A stretch of DNA of 64,000 nucleotides, from the NCBI GenBank assembly GCA_033782935.1, contig JAWQEG010000065.1, positions 149,001 through 213,000 of the forward strand, in the 5' to 3' direction. This document shows, piece by piece, positions 49,530 through 63,420 of the stretch (the stretch's first letter is position 1; each line of letters opens with the position of its first letter). The notes under the pieces are model-generated. The model was not told the DNA's origin and did no database searches. It saw only the letters and a list, made by a program, of their open reading frames with translations. Position numbers and translations under genes: made by a program. Source of the DNA: Petrolisthes cinctipes. Lineage: Eukaryota > Arthropoda > Malacostraca > Decapoda > Porcellanidae.

Positions 49530-51930
49530 AGCATGTATTTTGAAAATACTCTAACACGGAGTAGGCATGTACAGATCGCTTCTGGGACCCCTAAATATCG
49601 AATTTTCGGGTGTTTTGGGACTGAATTTGAGATATCGATTTTTTGGCACCTAAAATGTCGATTTTTTGCATGTTTTTAGCCTATATTTTGAAAATATTCT
49701 AGCACTGTGTAGGCATGTACAGATTGCTTCTGGGACCCCAAAATATTGAATTTTCGGGTGTTTTGAGCCTGAATTTGAGATATAAACGGGTACAGAAGAT
49801 ACATGCAAATATTGACTTTGGGCATGTAAAATATCGATTTTCAGCATGTTTTGGGCCTGTATTTTGAAAATACTCTAACACTGAGTAGGCATGTACAGAT
49901 TGCTTCTGGGACCCCAAAATATTGAATTTTCGGGGGTTTTCAGCCTGAATTTGAGATATAAACGGGTACTGAAGATGCATGCACATATCGACTTTTGTGC
50001 ACCTAAAAGATCGATTTTCAGTATGTTTTGAGCATGTATTTTGAAAATACTCTAACACGGAGTAGGCATGTACAGATCGCTTCTGGGACCCCTAAATATC
50101 GATTTTTCGGGTGTTTTGGGACTGAATTTGAGATATCGACTTTTTGGCACCTAAAAGATCGATTTTTAGCATGTTTTTAGCCTATATTTTGAAAATATTC
50201 TAGCACTGAGTAGGCATGTACAGATTGCTTCTGGGACCCCAAAATATTGAATTTTCGGGAATTTGAGCCTGAATTTGAGATATAAACGGGTACAGAAGAT
50301 ACATGCACATATTGACTTTGGGCGCCAAAAATATCGATTTTCAGCATGTTTTGGGCCTGAATTTTGAAAATACTCTAACACGGAGTAGGCATGTACAGAT
50401 CGCTTCTGGGACCCCAAAATATCGAATTTTCGGGTGTTTAGGGCCAGAATTTGAGATATAAACGGGTACAGAAGATGCATGCACATATCGACTTTTGGGC
50501 ACCTAAAAGATCGATTTTCAGTATGTTTTTGGCCTGTATTTTGAAAATACTCTAACACGGAGTAGGCATGTACAGATACCTTCTGGGACCCCTAAATATC
50601 GAATTTTCGGGTGTTTTGGGACTGAATTTGAGATATCGACTTTTTGGCACTTAAAAGATCGATTTTTAGCATGTTTTTAGCCTATATTTTGAAAATATTC
50701 TAGCACTGTACAGATTGCTTCTGGGACCCCAAAATATTGAATTTTCGGGTGTTTTGAGCCTGAATTTGAGATATAAACGGGTACAGAAGATACATGCACA
50801 TATTGACTTTGGGCATCTAAAATATCGATTTTCAGCATGTTTTGGGCCTGAATTTTGAAAATACTCTAACACGGAGTAGGCATGTACAGATCGCTTCTGG
50901 TACCCCAAAATATCGGGCCAGAATTTGAGATCTAAACGGGTACTGAAGATGCATGCACATATCGACTTTTGGGCACCTAAAAGATCGATTTTCAGTATGT
51001 TTTTGGCCTGTATTTTGAAAATACTCTAAAACGGAGTAGGCATGTACAGATACCTTCTGGGACCTCTAAATATCGAATTTTCGGGTGTTTTTGGACTGAA
51101 TTTGAGATATCGATTTTTTGGCACCTAAAATGTCGATTTTCAGCATGTTTTTAGCCTATATTTTGAAAATATTCTAGCACTGTGTAGGTATGTACAGATT
51201 GCTTCTGGGACCCCAAATTATTGAATTTTCGGGTGTTTTGAGCCTGAATTTGAGATATAAACGGGTACAGAAGATACATGCACATATTGACTTTGGGCAT
51301 CTAAAATATCGATTTTCAGCATGTTTTGGGCCTGTATTTTGAAAATACTCTAACACTGAGTAGGCATGTACAGATCGCTTCTGGGACCCCAAAATATTGA
51401 ATTTTCGGGTGTTTTGAGCCTGAATTTGAGATATAAACGGGTACAGAAGATGCATGCACATATCGACTTTTGGGCACCTAAAAGATCGATTTTCAGTATG
51501 TTTTTGGCCTGAATTTTGAAAATACTCTAACACGGAGTAAGCATGTACAGATACCTTCTGGGACCTCTAAATATCGGATTTTTGGGTGTTTTGGGACTGA
51601 ATTTGTGATATCGATTTTTTGGCACCTAAAATGTCGATTTTTAACATGTTTTTAGCCTATATTTTGAAAATATTCTAGCACTGTGTAGGCATGTACAGAT
51701 TGCTTCTGGGACCCCAAAATATTGAATTTTCGGGTGTTTTGAGCCTGAATTTGAGATATAAACGGGTACAGAAGATACATGCACATATTGAATTTGGGCA
51801 TCTAAAATATCGATTTTCAGCATGTTTTGGGCCTGTATTTTGAAAATACTCTAACACTGAGTAGGCATGTACAGATTGCTTCTGGGACCCCAAAATAATG
51901 AATTTTCGGTTGTTTTGAGCCTGAATTTGA
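49530..51930 (+). repeat. ~2.4-kb HOR block, left copy
   Basis: Matches 54,001-56,401 at +4,471 bp. Shared private variants are CGATTTTTTGCATG (49,661 and 54,132), GGGCATGTAAAATATCG with ATGCAAATATTGAC, TTTCGGGAATTTGAGCC (50,257 and 54,728), the 17-bp deletion TATCGGGCCAG (50,911 and 55,382), GAGATCTAAACGGG and GGTATGTACAGATTGC. Differences are single bases, for example TTCTGGGACC against TTCTTTGACC near 50,232/54,703. Confidence 0.85.
50904..50925 (+). repeat. 17-bp deletion variant of monomer B
   Basis: The usual TATCGAATTTTCGGGTG plus TTTAGGGCC is shortened to TATCGGGCCAG, giving a 474-bp HOR spacing. It is coupled with GAGATCTAAACGGG, in which one A-to-C change creates AGATCT. The only other copy is at about 55,375-55,396, inside the duplicated block. 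Confidence 0.8.
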
Positions 51931-54000
51931 GATATAAACGGGTACTGAAGATGCATGCACATATCGACTTTTGTGCACCTAAAAGATCGATTTTCAGTAT
52001 GTTTTGAGTATGTATTTTGAAAATACTCTAACACGGAGTAGGCATGTACAGATCGCTTCTGGGACCCCTAAATATCAAATTTTCGGGTGTTTTGGGACTG
52101 AATTTGAGATATCGACTTTTTGGCACCTAGAAGATCGATTTTTAGCATGTTTTTAGCCTATATTTTGAAAATATTCTAGCACTGTACAGATTGCTTCTGG
52201 GACCCCAAAATATTAAATTTTCGGGTGTTTTGAGCCTGAATTTGAGATATAAACGGGTACAGAAGATACATGCACATATTGACTTTGGGCATCTAAAATA
52301 TCGATTTTCAGCATGTTTTGGGCCTGTATTTTGAAAATACTCTAACACTGAGTAGGCATGTACAGATTGCTTCTGGGACCCCAAAATATTGAATTTTCGG
52401 GTGTTTTGAGCCTGAATTTGAGATATAAACGGGTACAGAAGATACATGCACATATTGACTTTATGCATCTAAAATATCGATTTTCAGCATGTTTTGGGCC
52501 TGTATTTTGAAAATACTCTAACACTGAGTAGGCATGTACAGATTGCTTCTTGGACCCCAAAATATTGAATTTTCGGGTGTTTTGAGCCTGAATTTGAGAT
52601 ATAAACGGGTACTGAAGATCATGCACATATCGACTTTTGTGCACCTAAAAGATCGATTTTCAGTATGTTTTGAGCATTTATTTTGAAAATACTCTAACAC
52701 GGAGTAGGCATGTACAGATCGCTTCTGGGGCCCCTAAATATCGAATTTTCTGGTGTTTTGGGATTGAATTTGAGATATCGACTTTTTGGCACCTAAAAGA
52801 TCGATTTTTAGCATGTTTTTAGCCTATATTTTGAAAATATTCTAGCACTGAGTAGGCATGTACAGATTGCTTCTGGGACCCCAAAATATTGAATTTTCGG
52901 GTGTTTTGAGCCTGAATTTGAGATATAAACGGGTACAGAAGATACATGCACATATTGACTTTGGGCACCAAAAATATCGATTTTCAGCATGTTTTGGGCC
53001 TGAATTTTGAAAATACTCTAACACGGAGTAGGCATGTACAGATCGCTTCTGGGACCCCAAAATATCGAATTTTCGGGTGTTTAGGGCCAGAATTTGAGAT
53101 ATAAACGGGTACAGAAGATGCATGCACATATCGACTTTTGGGCACCTGAAAGATCGATTTTCAGTATGTTTTTGGCCTGTATTTTGAAAATACTCTAATA
53201 CGGAGTAGGCATGTACAGATACCTTCTGGGACCTCTAAATATCGAATTTTCGGGTGTTTTGGGACTGAATTTGAGATATCGATTTATTGGCACATAAAAT
53301 GTCGATTTTTAGCATGTTTTTTGCCTATATTTTGAAAATATTCTAGCACTGTGTAGGCATGTACAGATTGCTTCTGGGACCCCAAAATATTGAATTTTCG
53401 GGTGTTTTGAGCCTGAATTTGAGATATAAACGGGTACAGAAGATACATGCACATATTGACTTTGGGCATCTAAAATATCGATTTTCAGCATGTTTTGGGC
53501 CTGTATTTTGAAAATACTCTAACACTGAGTAGGCATGTACAGATTGCTTCTGGGACCCCAAAATATTGAATTTTCGGGTATTTTGAGCCTGAAATATGAG
53601 ATATAAACGGGTACTGAAGATGCATGCACATATCGACTTTTGTGCACCTGAAAGATCGATTTTCAGTATGTTTTTGGCCTGTATTTTGAAAATACTCTAA
53701 CACGGAGTAGGCATGTACAGATACCTTCTGGGACCTCTAAATATCGAATTTTCGGGTGTTTTGGGACTGAATTTGAGATATCGATTTATTGGCACCTAAA
53801 ATGTCGATTTTTAGCATGTTTTTCGCTTATATTTTGAAAATATTCTAGCACTGTGTAGGCATGTACAGATTGCTTCTGGGACCCCAAAATATTGAATTTT
53901 CGGGTGTTTTGAGCCTGAATTTGAGATATAAACGGGTACTGAAGATGCATGCACATATCGACTTTTGTGCACCTAAAAGATCGATTTTCAGTATGTTTTG

Positions 54001-56401
54001 AGCATGTATTTTGAAAATACTCTAACACGGAGTAGGCATGTACAGATCGCTTCTGGGACCCCTAAATATCGAATTTTCGGGTGTTTTGGGACTGAATTTG
54101 AGATATCGATTTTTTGGCACCTAAAATGTCGATTTTTTGCATGTTTTTAGCCTATATTTTGAAAATATTCTAGCACTGTGTAGGCATGTACAGATTGCTT
54201 CTGGGACCCCAAAATATTGAATTTTCGGGTGTTTTGAGCCTGAATTTGAGATATAAACGGGTACAGAAGATACATGCAAATATTGACTTTGGGCATGTAA
54301 AATATCGATTTTCAGCATGTTTTGGGCCTGTATTTTGAAAATACTCTAACACTGAGTAGGCATGTACAGATTGCTTCTGGGACCCCAAAATATTGAATTT
54401 ACGGGGGTTTTCAGCCTGAATTTGAGATATAAACGGGTACTGAAGATGCATGCACATATCGACTTTTGTGCACCTAAAAGATCGATTTTCAGTATGTTTT
54501 GAGCATGTATTTTGAAAATACTCTAACACGGAGTAGGCATGTACAGATCGCTTCTGGGACCCCTAAATATCGATTTTTCGGGTGTTTTGGGACTGAATTT
54601 GAGATATCGACTTTTTGGCACCTAAAAGATCGATTTTTAGCATGTTTTTAGCCTATATTTTGAAAATATTCTAGCACTGAGTAGGCATGTACAGATTGCT
54701 TCTTTGACCCCAAAATATTGAATTTTCGGGAATTTGAGCCTGAATTTGAGATATAAACGGGTACAGAAGATACATGCACATATTGACTTTGGGCGCCAAA
54801 AATATCGATTTTCAGCATGTTTTGGGCCTGAATTTTGAAAATACTCTAACACGGAGTAGGCATGTACAGATCGCTTCTGGGACCCCAAAATATCGAATTT
54901 TCGGGTGTTTAGGGCCAGAATTTGAGATATAAACGGGTACAGAAGATGCATGCACATATCGACTTTTGGGCACCTAAAAGATCGATTTTCAGTATGTTTT
55001 TGGCCTGTATTTTGAAAATACTCTAACACGGAGTAGGCATGTACAGATACCTTCTGGGACCCCTAAATATCGAATTTTCGGGTGTTTTGGGACTGAATTT
55101 GAGATATCGACTTTTTGGCACTTAAAAGATCGATTTTTAGCATGTTTTTAGCCTATATTTTGAAAATATTCTAGCACTGTACAGATTGCTTCTGGGACCC
55201 CAAAATATTGAATTTTCGGGTGTTTTGAGCCTGAATTTGAGATATAAACGGGTACAGAAGATACATGCACATATTGACTTTGGGCATCTAAAATATCGAT
55301 TTTCAGCATGTTTTGGGCCTGAATTTTGAAAATACTCTAACACGGAGTAGGCATGTACAGATCGCTTCTGGGACCCCAAAATATCGGGCCAGAATTTGAG
55401 ATCTAAACGGGTACTGAAGATGCATGCACATATCGACTTTTGGGCACCTAAAAGATCGATTTTCAGTATGTTTTTGGCCTGTATTTTGAAAATACTCTAA
55501 CACGGAGTAGGCATGTACAGATACCTTCTGGGACCTCTAAATATCGAATTTTCGGGTGTTTTTGGACTGAATTTGAGATATCGATTTTTTGGCACCTAAA
55601 ATGTCGATTTTCAGCATGTTTTTAGCCTATATTTTGAAAATATTCTAGCACTGTGTAGGTATGTACAGATTGCTTCTGGGACCCCAAATTATTGAATTTT
55701 CGGGTGTTTTGAGCCTGAATTTGAGATATAAACGGGTACAGAAGATACATGCACATATTGACTTTGGGCATCTAAAATATCGATTTTCAGCATGTTTTGG
55801 GCCTGTATTTTGAAAATACTCTAACACTGAGTAGGCATGTACAGATCGCTTCTGGGACCCCAAAATATTGAATTTTCGGGTGTTTTGAGCCTGAATTTGA
55901 GATATAAACGGGTACAGAAGATGCATGCACATATCGACTTTTGGGCACCTAAAAGATCGATTTTCAGTATGTTTTTGGCCTGTATTTTGAAAATACTCTA
56001 ACACGGAGTAAGCATGTACAGATACCTTCTGGGACCTCTAAATATCGGATTTTTGGGTGTTTTGGGACTGAATTTGTGATATCGATTTTTTGGCACCTAA
56101 AATGTCGATTTTTAGCATGTTTTTAGCCTATATTTTGAAAATATTCTAGCACTGTGTAGGCATGTACAGATTGCTTCTGGGACCCCAAAATATTGAATTT
56201 TCGGGTGTTTTGAGCCTGAATTTGAGATATAAACGGGTACAGAAGATACATGCACATATTGACTTTGGGCATCTAAAATATCGATTTTCAGCATGTTTTG
56301 GGCCTGTATTTTGAAAATACTCTAACACTGAGTAGGCATGTACAGATTGCTTCTGGGACCCCAAAATATTGAATTTTCGGGTGTTTTGAGCCTGAATTTG
56401 A
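54001..56401 (+). repeat. ~2.4-kb HOR block, right copy
   Basis: Partner of 49,530-51,930. It ends where the Y-type middle monomer, after GCCTGAATTTGAGATAT, jumps straight into CGACTTTTTGGCAC (56,400). That produces a two-monomer unit (short-join spacing 324 bp) in place of the sequence found in the left copy. Confidence 0.85.
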
Positions 56402-57600
56402 GATATCGACTTTTTGGCACATAAAAGATCGATTTTTAGCATGTTTTTAGCCTATATTTTGAAAATATTCTAGCACTGTACAGATTGCTTCTGGGACCCG
56501 AAAATATTGAATTTTCGGGTGTTTTGAGCCTGAATTTGAGATATAAACGGATACAGAAGATACATGCACATATTGACTTTGGGCACCAAAAATATCGATT
56601 TTCAGCATGTTTTGGGCCTGAATTCTGAAAATACTCTAACACGGAGTAGGCATGTACAGATCGCTTCTGGGACCCCAAAATATCGAGTTTTCGGGTGTTT
56701 AGGGCCAGAATTTGAGATAGATATAAACGGGTACAGAAGATGCATGCACATATCGACTTTTGGGCACCTAAAAGATCGATTTTCAGTATGTTTTTGGCCT
56801 GTATTTTGAAAATACTCTAACCCGGAGTAGGCATGTACAGATCGCTTCTGGGACCCCAAAATATCGAATTTTCGGGTGTTTAGGGCCAGAATTTGAGATA
56901 TAAACGGGTACAGAAGATGCATGCACATATCGACTTTTGTGCACCTAAAAGATCGATTTTCAGTATGTTTTTGGTCTGTATTTTGAAAATACTCTAACAC
57001 GGAGTAAGCATGTACAGATACCTTCTGGGACCTCTAAATATCGAATTTTCTGGTGTTTTGGGACTGAATTTGAGATATCGATTTTTTGGCACCTAAAATG
57101 TCGATTTTTAGCATGTTTTTAGCCTATATTTTGAAAATATTCTAGCACTGTGTAGGCATGTACAGATTGCTTCTGGGACCCCAAAATATTGAATTTTCGG
57201 GTGTTTTGAGCCTGAATTTGAGATATAAACGGGTACAGAAGATACATGCACATATTGACTTTGGGCATCTAAAATATCGATTTTCAGCATGTTTTGGGTC
57301 TGTATTTTGAAAATACTCTAACACTGAGTAGGCATGTACAGATTGCTTCTGGGACCCCAAAATATTGAATTTTCGGGTGTTTTGAGCCTGAATTTGAGAT
57401 ATAAACGGGTACTGAAGATGCATGCACATATCGACTTTTGTGCACCTAAAAGATCGATTTTCAGTATGTTTTGAGCATGTATTTTGAAAATACTCTAACA
57501 CGGAGTAGGCATGTACAGATCGCTTCTGGGACCCCTAAATATCGAATTTTCGGGTGTTTTGGGACTGAATTTGAGATATCGACTTTTTGGCACCTAAAAG
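56400..57600 (+). repeat. ~1.2-kb HOR block with 4-bp GATA insertion, left copy
   Basis: Matches 58,565-59,765 at +2,165 bp. Shared markers are GGCACATAAAAGATCG, GGGACCCGAAAATATTG, AACGGATACAG, CTGAATTCTGAAAATAC, the inserted tetranucleotide in GAGATAGATATAAACGGG (56,715) and CTAACCCGGAG. The extra full-length monomer makes the short-join spacing 672 bp in both copies. Confidence 0.85.
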
Positions 57601-58564
57601 ATCGATTTTTAGCATGTTTTTAGCCTATATTTTGAAAATATTCTAGCACTGTACAGATTGCTTCTGGGACCCCAAAATATTGAATTTTCGGGTGTTTTGA
57701 GCCTGAATTTGAGATATAAACGGGTACAGAAGATACATGCACATATTGACTTTGGGCTCCAAAAATATCGATTTTCAGCATGTTTTGGGCCTGAATTTTG
57801 AAAATACTCTAACACGGAGTAGGCATGTACAGATCGCTTCTGGGACCCCAAAATATCGAGTTTTCGGGTGTTTAGGGCCAGAATTTGAGATATAAACGGG
57901 TACAGAAGATGCATGCACATATCGACTTTTGGGCACCTAAAAGATCGATTTTCAGTATGTTTTTGGCCTGTATTTTGAAAATACTCTAACCCGGAGTAGG
58001 CATGTACAGATACCTTCTGGGACATCTAAATATCGAATTTTCGGGTGTTTTGGGACTGAATTTGAGATATCGATTTTTTGGCACCTAAAATGTCGATTTT
58101 TAGCATGTTTTTAGCCTATATTTTGAAAATATTCTAGCACTGTTTAGGCATGTACAGATTGCTTCTGGGACCCCAAAATATTGAATTTTCGGGTGTTTTG
58201 AGCCTGAATTTGAGATATAAACGGGTACAGAAGATACATGCACATATTGACTTTGGGCATCTAAAATATCGATTTTCAGCATGTTTTGGGCCTGTATTTT
58301 GAAAATACTCTAACACTGAGTAGGCATGTACAGATTGCTTCTGGGACCCCAAAATATTGAATTTTCGGGTGTTTTGAGCCTGAATTTGAGATATAAACGG
58401 GTACTGAAGATGCATGCACATATCGACTTTTGTGCACCTAAAAGATCGATTTTCAGTATGTTTTGAGCATGTATTTTGAAAATACTCTAACACGGAGTAG
58501 GCATGTACAGATCGCTTCTGGGACCCCTAAATATTGAATTTTCGGGTGTTTTGGGACTGAATTT

Positions 58565-59765
58565 GAGATATCGACTTTTTGGCACATAAAAGATCGATTT
58601 TTAGCATGTTTTTAGCCTATATTTTGAAAATATTCTAGCACTGTACAGATTGCTTCTGGGACCCGAAAATATTGAATTTTAGGGTGTTTTGAGCCTGAAT
58701 TTGAGATATAAACGGATACAGAAGATACATGCACATATTGACTTTGGGCACCAAAAATATCGATTTTCAGCATGTTTTGGGCCTGAATTCTGAAAATACT
58801 CTAACACGGAGTAGGCATGTACAGATCGCTTCTGGGACCCCAAAATATCGAGTTTTCGGGTGTTTAGGGCCAGAATTTGAGATAGATATAAACGGGTACA
58901 GAAGATGCATGCACATATCGACTTTTGGGCACCTAAAAGATCGATTTTCAGTATGTTTTTGGCCTGTATTTTGAAAATACTCTAACCCGGAGTAGGCATG
59001 TACAGATCGCTTCTGGGACCCCAAAATATCGAATTTTCGGGTGTTTAGGGCCAGAATTTGAGATATAAACGGGTACAGAAGATGCATGCACATATCGACT
59101 TTTGTGCACCTAAAAGATCGATTTTCAGTATATTTTTGGTCTGTATTTTGAAAATACTCTAACACGGAGTAAGCATGTACAGATACCTTCTGGGACCTCT
59201 AAATTTCGAATTTTCGGGTGTTTTGGGACTGAATTTGAGATATCGATTTTTTGGCACCTAAAATGTCGATTTTTAGCATGTTTTTAGCCTATATTTTGAA
59301 AATATTCTAGCACTGTGTAGGCATGTACAGATTGCTTCTGGGACCCCAAAATATTGAATTTTCGGGTGTTTTGAGCCTGAATTTGAGATATAAACGGGTA
59401 CAGAAGATACATGCACATATTGACTTTGGGCATCTAAAATATCGATTTTCAGCATGTTTTGGGTCTGTATTTTGAAAATACTCTAACACTGAGTAGGCAT
59501 GTACAGATTGCTTCTGGGACCCCAAAATATTGAATTTTCGGGTGTTTTGAGCCTGAATTTGAGATATAAACGGGTACTGAAGATGCATGCACATATCGAC
59601 TTTTGTGCACCTAAAAGATCGATTTTCAGTATGTTTTGAGCATGTATTTTGAAAATACTCTAACACGGAGTAGGCATGTACAGATCGCTTCTGGGACCCC
59701 TAAATATCGAATTTTCGGGTGTTTTGGGACTGAATTTGAGATATCGACTTTTTGGCACCTAAAAG
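58565..59765 (+). repeat. ~1.2-kb HOR block with 4-bp GATA insertion, right copy
   Basis: Partner of 56,400-57,600. Differences are isolated: TTTTAGGGTG against TTTTCGGGTG near 58,680, GTATATTTTTGG against GTATGTTTTTGG near 59,130, and AAATTTCG against AAATATCG near 59,203. Only the GATA-insertion pair carries GATAGATA in the window as far as I can see. Confidence 0.85.
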
Positions 59766-59807
59766 ATCGATTTTTAGCATGTTTTTAGCCTATATTTTGA
59801 AAATATT

Positions 59808-60240
59808 CTAGCACTGAGTAGGCATGTACAGATTGCTTCTGGGACCCCAAAATATTGAATTTTCGGGTGTTTTGAGCCTGAATTTGAGATATAAACGGGT
59901 ACAGAAGATACATGCACATATTGACTTTGGGCACCAAAAATATCGATTTTCAGCATGTTTTGGGCCTGAATTTTGAAAATACTCTAACACGGAGTAGGCA
60001 TGTACAGATCGCTTCTGGGACCCCATAATATCGAATTTTCGGGTGTTTAGGGCCAGAATTTGAGATATAAACGGGTACAGAAGATGCATGCACATATCGA
60101 CTTTTGGGCACCTAAAAGATCGATTTTCAGTATGTTTTTGGCCTGTATTTTGAAAATACTCTAACACGGAGTAGGCATGTACAGATACCTTCTGGGACCT
60201 CTAAATATCGAATTTTCGGGTGTTTTGGGACTGAATTTGA
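59808..60240 (+). repeat. ~430-bp HOR segment, left copy
   Basis: Repeats at +1,178 bp (60,986-61,418). Both carry GGGACCCCATAATATCG and the rare join GAATTTGATATATCG, seen only at ~60,239 and ~61,417, so those joins lack GATATC. The copies differ in the following box: GGCAAATAAAATG here, GGCACCTAAAATG in the right copy. Confidence 0.75.
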
Positions 60241-60985
60241 TATATCGATTTTTTGGCAAATAAAATGTCGATTTTTAGCATGTTTTTAGCCTATATTTTG
60301 AAAATATTCTAGCACTGTGTAGGCATGTACAGATTGCCTCTGGGACCCCAAAATATTGAATTTTCGGGTGTTTTGAGCCTGAATTTGAGATATAAACGGG
60401 TACAGAAGATTCATGCACATATCGACTTTTGTGCACCTAAAAGATCGATTTTCAGTATGTTTTGAGCATGTATTTTGAAAATACTCTAACACGGAGTAGG
60501 CATGTACAGATCGCTTCTGGGACCCCAAAATATCGAATTTTCGGGTGTTTAGGGAATGAATTTGAGATATAAACGGGTACAGAAGATGCATGCACATATC
60601 GACTTTTGGGCACCTAAAAGATCGATTTTCAGTATGTTTTTGGCCTGTATTTTGAAAATACTCCAACACGGAGTAGGCATGTACAGATCCTTCTGGGACC
60701 TCTAAATATCGAATTTTCGGGTGTTTTGGGACTGAATTTGAGATATCGATTTTTTGGCACCTAAAATGTCGATTTTTAGCATGTTTTTAGCCTATATTTT
60801 GAAAATATTCTAGCACTGTGTAGGCATGTACAGATTGCTTCTGGGACCCCAAAATATTGAATTTTTGGGTGTTTTGAGCCTGAATTTGAGATATAAACGG
60901 GTACAGAAGATACATGCACATATTGACTTTTGGCATCTAAAATATCGATTTTCAGCATGTTTTTGGCCTGTATTTTGAAAATACT

Positions 60986-61418
60986 CTAACACTGAGTAGG
61001 CATGTACAGATTGCTTCTGGGACCCCAAAATATTGAATTTTCGGGTGTTTTGAGCCTGAATTTGAGATATAAACGGGTACAGAAGATACATGCACATATT
61101 GACTTTGGGCACCAAAAATATCGATTTTCAGCATGTTTTGGGCCTGAATTTTGAAAATACTCTAACACGGAGTAGGCATGTACAGATCGCTTCTGGGACC
61201 CCATAATATCGAATTTTCGGGTGTTTAGGGCCAGAATTTGAGATATAAACGGGTACAGAAGATGCATGCACATATCGACTTTTGGGCACCTAAAAGATCG
61301 ATTTTCAGTATGTTTTTGGCCTGTATTTTGAAAATACTCTAACACGGAGTAGGCATGTACAGATACCTTCTGGGACCTCTAAATATCGAATTTTCGGGTG
61401 TTTTGGGACTGAATTTGA
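60986..61418 (+). repeat. ~430-bp HOR segment, right copy
   Basis: Partner of 59,808-60,240. It follows a unit with one additional full-length monomer, which gives a short-join spacing of 677 bp between about 60,740 and 61,417. A one-base loss (CAGATCCTTC for CAGATACCTTC) lies just upstream at about 60,687. Confidence 0.75.
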
Positions 61419-63420
61419 TATATCGATTTTTTGGCACCTAAAATGTCGATTTTTAGCATGTTTTTAGCCTATATTTTGAAAATATTCTAGCACTGTGTAG
61501 ACATGTACAGATTGCTTCTGGGACCCCAAAATATTGAATTTTCGGGTGTTTTGAGCCTGAATTTGAGATATAAACGGGTACAGAAGATACATGCACATAT
61601 TGACTTTGGGCATCTAAAATATCGATTTTCAGCATGTTTTGGGCCTGTATTTTGAAAATACTCTAACACTGAGTAGGCATGTACAGATTGCTTCTGGGAC
61701 CCCAAAATATTAAATTTTCGGGTGTTTTGAGCCTGTATTTGAGATATAAACGGGTACTGAAGATGCATGCACATATCGACTTTTGTGCACCTAAAAGATC
61801 GATTTTCAGTATGTTTTGAGCATGTATTTTGAAAATACTCTAACACGGAGTAGGCATGTACAGATCGCTTCTGGGACCCCTAAATATCGAATTTTCGGGT
61901 GTTTTGGGACTGAATTTGAGATATCGACTTTTTGGCACCTAAAAGATCGATTTTTAGCATGTTTTTAGCCTATATTTTGAAAATATTCTAGCACTGTGTA
62001 GGCATGTACAGATTGCTTCTGGGACCCCAAAATATTGAATTTTTGGGTGTTTTGAGCCTGAATTTGAGATATAAACGGGTACAGAAGATACATGCACATA
62101 TTGACTTTTGGCATCTAAAATATCGATTTTCAGCATGTTTTGGGCCTGTATTTTGAAAATACTCTAACACTGAGTAGGCATGTACAGATTGCTTCTGGGA
62201 CCCCAAAATATTGAATTTTCGGGTGTTTTGAGCCTGAATTTGAGATATAAACGGGTACTGAAGATGCATGCACATATCGACTTTTGTGCACCTAAAAGAT
62301 CGATTTTCAGTATGTTTTGAGCATGTATTTTAAAAATACTCTAACACGGAGTAGGCATGTACAGATCGCTTCTGGGACCCCTAAATATCGAATTTTCGGG
62401 TGTTTTGTGACTGAATTTGAGATATCGACTTTTTGGCACCTAAAAGATCGATTTTTAGCATGTTTTTAGCCTATATTTTGAAAATATTCTAGCACTGAGT
62501 AGGCATGTACAGATTGCTTCTGGGACCCCAAAATATTGAATTTTCGGGGGTTTTGAGCCTGAATTTGAGATATAAACGGGTACAGAAGATACATGCACAT
62601 ATTGACTTTGGGCACCAAAAATATCGATTTTCAGCATGTTTTGGGCCTGAATTTTGAAAATACTCTAACACGGAGTAGGCATGTACAGATCGCTTCTGGG
62701 ACCCCAAAATATCGAATTTTCGGGTGTTTAGGGAATGAATTTGAGATATAAACGGGTACAGAAGATGCATGCACATATCGATTTTTGGGCACCTAAAAGA
62801 TCGATTTTCAGTATGTTTTTGGCCTGTATTTTGAAAATACTCTAACACGGAGTAGGCATGTACAGATACCTTCTGGGACCTCTAAATATCGAATTTTCGG
62901 GTGTTTTGTGACTGAATTTGAGATATCGATTTTTTGGCACCTAAAATGTCGATTTTTAGCATGTTTTTAGCCTATATTTTGAAAATATTCTAGCACTGTG
63001 TAGGCATGTACAGATTGCTTCTGGGACCCCAAAATATTGAATTTTCGGGTGTTTTGAGCCTGAATTTGAGATATAAACGGGTACAGAAGATACATGCACA
63101 TATTGACTTTTGGCATCTAAAATATCGATTTTCAGCATGTTTTGGGCCTGTATTTTGAAAATACTCTAACACTGAGTAGGCATGTACAGATTGCTTCTGG
63201 GACCCCAAAATATTGAATTTTCGGGTGTTTTGAGCCTGTATTTGAGATATAAACGGGTACTGAAGATGCATGCACATATCGACTTTTGTGCACCTAAAAG
63301 ATCGATTTTCAGTATGTTTTGAGCATGTATTTTGAAAATACTCTAACACGGAGTAGGCATGTACAGATCGCTTCTGGGACCCCTAAATATCGAATTTTCG
63401 GGTGTTTTGGGACTGAATTT

